Source: Bacillota bacterium
Lineage (GTDB): Bacteria > Bacillota > Limnochordia > Darwinibacteriales > Darwinibacteriaceae
Direction of reading: 5' to 3'
Length of the DNA stretch: 38,067 nucleotides
NCBI GenBank assembly: GCA_012521295.1
Contig: JAAYMS010000075.1
Coordinates: forward strand, 1 to 38,067
Positions 33,254 to 38,067 of this stretch are shown one piece after another. Within the stretch, counting starts at the first letter, position 1; the number at the start of each line of letters is the position of its first letter. The position numbers and the translations under genes were made by a program. The notes below the pieces were generated by a model, which was given only the letters and a program-made list of their open reading frames with translations, was not told where the DNA came from and made no database searches.

Positions 33254-34375
33254 ATGGAGATCTCTGGACGGGTCAGGCTGGGGAGACGTACCAAGGAGCT
33301 GGTTCCCAAACTGCAGCCAGGAGAAATAGCGGTAATCGATCATGAGGATCTAGATGCCATGGGAGCCCTGGGGCTGATTGAGGGGCAGGCTGCAGCGGTC
33401 CTCAACGCGCGCTGTTCCATTACAGGCCGATACCCTAACCAAGGGCCAAAGCTGCTCTGTGAGGCCGGAATAGTCCATCTAGACAACCTAGGAGAGGCCG
33501 TTTTTTCAGAGCTTAACGATGGTGATTGGATAACCATCCAAAATCGGCAGGTGCTGCTCAACGAGCGCGTTATTGCTACTGGCCGTATCCTGACTGAACA
33601 CGCTGTCGCTGAGTACATGCGCTCAGCGGCTCTCAACATAGATGAGGAGCTATCCCGTTTCGTTGATAACACCCTCGCTTATGCCCAGCAGGAAAAGGCT
33701 CTGATTCTGGGACGCATCTGTTTCCCGCGGCTGAAGGCTTCACTTCAGGGCAAGCCCGTCGTGGTAGTCGTGCGGGGGCTTGGCTACAACGAAGACTTAG
33801 AAATCCTCTCGTCCTATATACAGGAGGCGAAGCCGATTTTGATCGGTGTGGACGGCGGCGCTGATGCTCTCTTGAAGTTCGGCCACAAGCCTCACGTGAT
33901 CGTAGGCGATATGGACAGTGTATCAGACGAAGCGCTGAAGTGCGGAGCAGAACTAGTCGCACATGCCTACGTTGATGGGCGATGCCCCGGCCAAGAACGC
34001 TTGGAGCAGCTGCAGCTTGATTACCATGTTGTGCCTGCTCCCGGTATGAGTGAAGACTTGGCGCTCTTGATGGCACACGATCAAGGTGCTGAGCTAATTG
34101 TCTTAGTGGGTTCGCACTCCAACATGATTGATTTTCTAGAAAAGGGCCGCAAAGGTATGGCTTCGACTTTCCTTACCCGGATGAAGATCGGCCCCATTTT
34201 ACTGGATGCGAAAGGGGTCAGCAAACTATATAACACAGGTTCCGCTGCGCAACTGGTTCCAATGGTCTTTGCAGTGGCCATTCCTATTCTCGTTTTCCTC
34301 GCGTTTGCTTCCCCTTGGCGGCATTTTCTGCGCCTCTTGTGGCTTCAGCTGAGGGTGCTGATAGGAGGGCTGTGA
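33254..34375 (+). CDS. steA: SteA-like protein (thiamine pyrophosphokinase-like fold)
   Basis: A 373-residue protein of the SteA family, named for a cytokinetic ring protein of Corynebacterium. The middle has the pattern GVDGGADALLKFGHKP then IVGDMDSVS, which resembles the thiamine pyrophosphokinase substrate loop. The C-terminus carries a membrane segment (LVPMVFAVAIPILVFLAFA), so it is anchored with the catalytic-like domain in the cytoplasm. The next gene encodes a SteB/MctB-like protein, the known partner. A ribosome-binding site AGGGGAG precedes the ATG. Enzymatic activity is not established. Confidence 0.85.
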   Translation: MEISGRVRLGRRTKELVPKLQPGEIAVIDHEDLDAMGALGLIEGQAAAVLNARCSITGRYPNQGPKLLCEAGIVHLDNLGEAVFSELNDGDWITIQNRQVLLNERVIATGRILTEHAVAEYMRSAALNIDEELSRFVDNTLAYAQQEKALILGRICFPRLKASLQGKPVVVVVRGLGYNEDLEILSSYIQEAKPILIGVDGGADALLKFGHKPHVIVGDMDSVSDEALKCGAELVAHAYVDGRCPGQERLEQLQLDYHVVPAPGMSEDLALLMAHDQGAELIVLVGSHSNMIDFLEKGRKGMASTFLTRMKIGPILLDAKGVSKLYNTGSAAQLVPMVFAVAIPILVFLAFASPWRHFLRLLWLQLRVLIGGL

Positions 34376-35044
34376 TTGCATCATAGTTTCCGCTATCATG
34401 TTGCATCAATCGTCGGTGTGCTGTTCAGCTTAGTTCTCGGTATCTTGATTGGAGGCGCCCTATTTCAAGATGATCGTTTGGTGAAGGAGCAGGGATTGAT
34501 TATCTCTGAGCTAGAGTCGCAGTTTGCCGAACTCAAGGCAAGTGTCACAGCCCTGACAGAAAGGGAGCGTGTCCTAAATCAAAGCTGGCAGAGGGCAAAG
34601 ACCATCCTCTTGGACGGCCTTCTCCAAGACAAGCAAATTCTACTCATATCCGATCCTGCTGACAGCGAAGATCAATGGCAGGAAATAGGTAACCTTCTAA
34701 CAGCGGCGGGTGCCGCCTATCGAAAAATCGGCTGGCAGGAACTTGAGGAATGTGAAGACTTCACAGAAAGTGCGGCGTTACTGTGGCTTAGGTCTCCTCT
34801 CGATAACGAACGTACTGCGCTGGTTCAAAAGCTAAGCAGCGCTGGAGTTCACATTGCATTTCTACGTACTGGCGAAATGAATGTGTCTCTTCCAGAACAA
34901 AGAACCAGTCTCTGCATCGATATGACTGACAGCCTCTTGGGTGAGTTGGGTTTGGTCATCGGCCTTGCTGCGGGAGCGTCGGGATACTACGGCACAGGGC
35001 CAGGTGCAGTCGCTGTCCTCCCTGAGTTGGTGCGTCAGCCATGA
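34376..35044 (+). CDS. SteB/MctB-like copper transporter family protein
   Basis: A 222-residue protein with an N-terminal membrane helix (YHVASIVGVLFSLVLGILIGG) and a following coiled coil (ISELESQFAELKASVTALTERE). This matches the MctB (DUF3186) family called copper transporters; SteB of Corynebacterium belongs to it and pairs with SteA. The name rests on the mycobacterial homologue, and a direct copper role here is not shown. The TTG at 34376 follows AGGAGGG and abuts the steA stop; its stop overlaps the next gene (ATGA). Confidence 0.8.
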   Translation: MHHSFRYHVASIVGVLFSLVLGILIGGALFQDDRLVKEQGLIISELESQFAELKASVTALTERERVLNQSWQRAKTILLDGLLQDKQILLISDPADSEDQWQEIGNLLTAAGAAYRKIGWQELEECEDFTESAALLWLRSPLDNERTALVQKLSSAGVHIAFLRTGEMNVSLPEQRTSLCIDMTDSLLGELGLVIGLAAGASGYYGTGPGAVAVLPELVRQP

Positions 35045-35733
35045 GTGTAGCTGTCCTGATTCCTGCCTATAACGAAGCCGATACCATTGCTGCTGTCGTG
35101 AAGGCGGCTGCTCAACTTGAGGGCGTGGAACGGGTTGTCGTCATCAATGATGGATCCACCGATAATACAGCTGAATTGGCGGTGCAGGCGGGCGCTTTGG
35201 TGTTGGACATGCCTGCAAATATGGGTAAAGGTGCAGCTTTGAATAAAGGCTGGTCAAGTGTGCAGGCATCAATTTATCTCCTCCTGGATGGGGATCTCGG
35301 TGACACTGCACGCCTTGGAGAACAGCTTCTGATACCTGTGATCTCAGGACAAGCAGATATGACAATTGCTCATTTTGCCCAAGAGCAGGGACGCGGTGGA
35401 GGTACTATGGGCTTTGGCGTAGTCCGACGGTTTGCCGCTTGGGCAATCAAACACTACGCGGGGATCAGTCTTAACTCGCCTCTCTCTGGACAGCGGGCAG
35501 TGCGCCGCGAGGTCCTTGAAGCGGTAGGGGGGTTTGCGCCTGGGTTTGGTGTGGAAATTGCTCTTACGCTGCAGGCATCTTGGGCTGGGTTTCGAATTCA
35601 GGAGGTTTCCCTATCGATGCAGCATCGTGCCACGGGAAGGGGCATTAGCGGCTTTTGCCACAGAGGGAGGCAGTTTGTGCACATAATCAGTACTCTGCGG
35701 CGGTGTCTGAAGGAGCGTTCTGACGTATGCTGA
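35041..35733 (+). CDS. Family 2 glycosyltransferase
   Basis: A 230-residue GT-A fold transferase. The N-terminus has VAVLIPAYNEADTI and the nucleotide-sugar loop INDGSTDNT, followed by LLLDGDLGD, the DxD-like motif. The later SPLSGQRAVRREVLEAVGGF segment is typical of dolichyl-phosphate-mannose-synthase-like members of GT2. There is no long membrane region. It lies between a SteB-like gene and a MraY-like gene, so a polyprenyl-linked envelope glycan is a plausible product, but donor and acceptor are unknown. Confidence 0.85.
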   Translation: MSVAVLIPAYNEADTIAAVVKAAAQLEGVERVVVINDGSTDNTAELAVQAGALVLDMPANMGKGAALNKGWSSVQASIYLLLDGDLGDTARLGEQLLIPVISGQADMTIAHFAQEQGRGGGTMGFGVVRRFAAWAIKHYAGISLNSPLSGQRAVRREVLEAVGGFAPGFGVEIALTLQASWAGFRIQEVSLSMQHRATGRGISGFCHRGRQFVHIISTLRRCLKERSDVC

Positions 35734-36518
35734 TACTGCCGGTGGTTGTTTCTATAATAGCTTCGTATGCATTGGTGCCTGCTTTACAGCCAATCTTGGG
35801 ACAGAAACAAGAGAAGAACTATGCAGGGCATCAGGTTCCTACAGGATTGGGCCTTACCTTTGTGTTCTCTGCGGTCTTGGGATGGATGGCCTTTCCAGAT
35901 GTCATGCAGGGGCAGTGGCCCGCTGTGGTGGTTGTGCTCGGATTCGGCCTTTTGGGGCTCATTGATGACCTCTTAGGAGATAGGATGCAGCGCGGATTTC
36001 GGGGGCACCTAAGTGCGTTTGTGCAAGGGCGCCTCACGACAGGTGCTCTGAAGGCTTTTGGCGGAGCTGTACTAGCATTACTGGTTGCTCGCCTAACCAG
36101 GGCTGGGGTTGGCTTCGCGGTGATTCAGGCTCTCCTCATGGTCTTGATGGCTAACTTCATCAACTTACTCGATTTGAGGCCTGGACGAGCAGGCAAGGTT
36201 GTTGTATGCTTGTCGTTACCACTAGTCTTAATTGGTTCCAAAACACATTGGCTGTTGGTTCTAATCGGTGCCGTAATCGGATACCTGCCCTGGGATCTGC
36301 GCGAGAAAGCTATGATGGGTGATACAGGTGCCAATGCACTCGGGGCGGCACTGGGTTTTGCAATGGCAGCTTCATTACCTGTCTGGCTTCAGATAGCGGT
36401 ACTCCTTGCTCTTGCGTTCTTGAACTTGGCATCTGAGAGAGTTTCCTTTTCCCGCATTATCGCCCAGAACCGTGTATTGAGGTGGCTTGATGAATTGGGA
36501 AGAACTGGTGGCGAGTAA
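35727..36518 (+). CDS. MraY/WecA-like glycosyl-1-phosphate transferase, atypical
   Basis: A 263-residue polytopic membrane protein of the family that transfers sugar-1-phosphate to undecaprenyl phosphate. About eight hydrophobic segments are visible. The conserved first region is LGLIDDLLGDR, and MGDTGANALGAALGF corresponds to the GDxGAN segment near residue 199. The usual DGxDG-like core after NxxN is replaced by NFINLLDLRPGRAGK, so the assignment is to the superfamily only. An ATG at 35727 overlaps the previous stop by seven bases, and AAGGAGCG precedes it. Its role may be within the SteA-linked envelope block. Confidence 0.75.
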   Translation: MLILPVVVSIIASYALVPALQPILGQKQEKNYAGHQVPTGLGLTFVFSAVLGWMAFPDVMQGQWPAVVVVLGFGLLGLIDDLLGDRMQRGFRGHLSAFVQGRLTTGALKAFGGAVLALLVARLTRAGVGFAVIQALLMVLMANFINLLDLRPGRAGKVVVCLSLPLVLIGSKTHWLLVLIGAVIGYLPWDLREKAMMGDTGANALGAALGFAMAASLPVWLQIAVLLALAFLNLASERVSFSRIIAQNRVLRWLDELGRTGGE

Positions 36519-36583
36519 TTAGAGGAAATCTCAGGTTCTCGTGGAATGAAAAGTAAGAGCATACCAGGTAGAGAGGGAAGTTG

Positions 36584-37198
36584 ATGCGAAAAATCTTAGT
36601 CACTTTAGCTTTGGTTTTGCTTTTCACTGGAATGGTTTCTGCTGATGAGGCACGCACCTACACTGTGAAGCCCGGCGATACTCTGTCGGAAATCGCGCAG
36701 CAGTACGGAATGCCCTGGCGGGAACTAGCAAGCTACAACAAGATTACCGACCCAACACGCCTTCAGATAGGCACCGTGCTCCGCATACCAAGTAAACGGC
36801 CTTATACTCTTACATTGAGTGATGGAACCTTTTATGTGGTGTCCGATGAAGACACCGAACTGCTGGCACGGTTGGTCTATGCTGAGGCTCGGGGAGAGTC
36901 GCTCGAAGGAAAAACTGCCGTAGCGGCTGTGGTGCTTAATCGGGTTCGCAGTTCGAAGTTCCCCAATTCGATCTACGAAGTGATTCATGAACCGGGGCAG
37001 TTTACACCCGTGGAGCAGAATCAGCTGCCTACTCATGTCGATGAAACTTGTAGGGACGCTGTCATTCGCGCACTGCAGGGTGAAGACCCTACTGGTGGTG
37101 CCTTATTCTTCTATAACCCCAGCACTACTAGAAACAGAGAATTTTGGGAGACACGCAGAGTAATCAAACAGATTGGGAATCATAACTTCGCCATCTAG
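36584..37198 (+). CDS. LysM and SleB-type cell wall hydrolase
   Basis: A 204-residue secreted protein: signal peptide (about 1-22, ending in VSA), one LysM domain (about 27-70, with YTVKPGDTLSEIAQQYGM) and a hydrolase_2/SleB domain (about 93-204, with LARLVYAEARGESLEGKTAVAAVVLNR read as two family segments). Cortex-lytic enzymes of this type cut peptidoglycan containing muramic lactam during germination. The Glu in YAEARGE is the likely catalytic residue. The ATG at 36584 is preferred over the TTG directly before it. It is followed by a sporulation-type deacetylase, which fits spore wall function. Confidence 0.9.
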   Translation: MRKILVTLALVLLFTGMVSADEARTYTVKPGDTLSEIAQQYGMPWRELASYNKITDPTRLQIGTVLRIPSKRPYTLTLSDGTFYVVSDEDTELLARLVYAEARGESLEGKTAVAAVVLNRVRSSKFPNSIYEVIHEPGQFTPVEQNQLPTHVDETCRDAVIRALQGEDPTGGALFFYNPSTTRNREFWETRRVIKQIGNHNFAI

Positions 37199-37228
37199 CT
37201 GAATATGAATACACGAGGGGGAGATAAG

Positions 37229-37999
37229 ATGCGTGTATTCGTGCTCAGGTTGAGATGGCAGTATATTTTGCTAGTGCTCATATTGGCCTTCTTCGCTGCG
37301 CTGCCGCAGGTTCGTGAACCTCTTGTTACGGCAGTAACGTCGCGGGGAAGGCTGATTCCTATTTATAGGGTGGACACACCTGATAAGGTGGTCGCTATTT
37401 CCTTTGATGCTACTTGGGGCACAGATCTGACCGATGAAATTCTAGCTATCCTTAAGCAAAACGGCATCCGGACTACATTTTTCCTAGCGGGTTATTGGAT
37501 TGACAAACACCCTGATTATGTGGTGAAGATTGCCGCCCACGGCCACGAAATTGGCAACCACAGCTATTCCCATCCCCACATGAACAGCTTGACTGCAGAA
37601 GGCGTCATTCAAGAGTTGGAACGGAATGCAGAGATGATCCGCGATCTTGTCGGTGAACAGCCTCTGATCTTCAGGCCTCCGTTTGGCGAATACAACAACA
37701 CCGTCATTCAGGCAGCTTCTTCCATTGGCTACAAGACGATTCAGTGGTCGGTAGATTCCCTCGATTGGAAGAACTCGACTAGTGACCAGATCTATGCACG
37801 GGTAATGAGCCAGATTAAGCCCGGTGATATAGTGCTCTTCCATAATGCGGCTCCTGGAACGCCGGGCGCCATTCGCAGAATAATCCCCGATCTGCTCAGT
37901 CAGGGTTACCGAATTGTTCCTGTCTCAGAAATAATCCTAGATGGAGACTATTATATTGACCATGACGGAACGCAGAAGCGCAAACCGGGAGGGAATTAG
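37229..37999 (+). CDS. PdaB-like polysaccharide deacetylase
   Basis: A NodB-homology deacetylase (256 residues) with an N-terminal membrane segment (about 11-26). Motif 1 is SFDATWG (the sporulation variant of TFDDG), motif 2 is GNHSYSHPHM with the HxxxH metal-binding pair, and motif 3 is RPPFGEYN. The C-terminal GDIVLFHNA contains the usual conserved histidine. The tryptophan-containing motif 1 points to the PdaB sporulation group required for spore cortex or its retention. The ATG at 37229 follows GAGGGGGAG; an in-frame ATG at 37205 is less likely. It precedes a further gene in the same direction. Confidence 0.9.
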   Translation: MRVFVLRLRWQYILLVLILAFFAALPQVREPLVTAVTSRGRLIPIYRVDTPDKVVAISFDATWGTDLTDEILAILKQNGIRTTFFLAGYWIDKHPDYVVKIAAHGHEIGNHSYSHPHMNSLTAEGVIQELERNAEMIRDLVGEQPLIFRPPFGEYNNTVIQAASSIGYKTIQWSVDSLDWKNSTSDQIYARVMSQIKPGDIVLFHNAAPGTPGAIRRIIPDLLSQGYRIVPVSEIILDGDYYIDHDGTQKRKPGGN

Positions 38000-38067
38000 A
38001 TGCGCAGGCGACAGGGCTTTTCGCTGATTATAACTCGTAAGGCCTTAACGGCCGGTCTTGTGGTCTT
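38000..38067 (+). CDS. Start of an unidentified protein (cut by window end)
   Basis: An ATG at 38000, directly after the previous stop codon, is preceded by GGGAGGG and opens a frame that continues off the window. The 22 visible residues (MRRRQGFSLI and then a hydrophobic stretch) look like the start of a signal peptide or membrane anchor. The gene cannot be identified. Confidence 0.6.
   Translation, partial: MRRRQGFSLIITRKALTAGLVV

Overview
This window comes from a spore-forming, probably anaerobic member of the Bacillota, of the Clostridia or Limnochordia type. The evidence is gene content: a complete spoIIIAA-AH operon, spoIVB, spo0A, EF-P, Asp23/AmaP, AhrC/ArgR, a SleB-type hydrolase and a PdaB-type deacetylase. 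All recognisable genes are on the + strand, closely packed, often with ATGA or GTGA overlaps, and GTG and TTG starts are frequent. I saw no tRNA, rRNA, CRISPR array, transposase or prophage gene. Exact taxonomy cannot be read from the sequence.

Layout. 1-4254: yqeG and yqeH, a small unknown gene between a 17-bp hairpin and a terminator, an M24 aminopeptidase, efp, and an acidic CD1247-type zinc-ribbon protein. 4258-9198: a sigma-E-like promoter and the eight spoIIIA genes. 9255-12501: accB, accC, an Asp23 protein, amaP and nusB. 12485-17157: a TsaD/Kae1-like paralogue, xseA, xseB, ispA (polyprenyl synthase), an OapA-like membrane protein, and an 849-nt protein-free interval that I interpret as OLE RNA (Ornate Large Extremophilic RNA) with its own promoter and intrinsic terminator. 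17254-24471: dxs, tlyA, nadK, argR, recN and spoIVB.

24473-32415: an accessory block between spoIVB and spo0A, which are normally neighbours. It encodes the methylaspartate route of glutamate fermentation: glutamate mutase GlmS and GlmE with its reactivase GlmL, 3-methylaspartate ammonia-lyase, and one (alpha) subunit of a class I fumarase/mesaconase. With these come an AtuA-family protein, a DUF4387 protein, and a P-loop protein whose C-terminus recalls the 'second additional domain' of alanyl-tRNA synthetase. No mesaconase beta subunit is visible. Next is a Spo0A whose receiver domain has lost the conserved acidic pair, followed by a strong terminator (33209-33233).

33254-38067: an envelope and spore-wall block: SteA (thiamine-pyrophosphokinase-like), a SteB/MctB-like protein, a GT2 glycosyltransferase, a MraY/WecA-like phosphotransferase with an altered core motif, a LysM-SleB cortex hydrolase, a PdaB-like deacetylase, and the first codons of another gene.

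The most notable points are the OLE RNA/OapA locus, the glutamate fermentation block placed directly upstream of spo0A, the degenerate Spo0A receiver, the P-loop/SAD-like protein, and the hairpin masking the ribosome-binding site of the unknown small gene.
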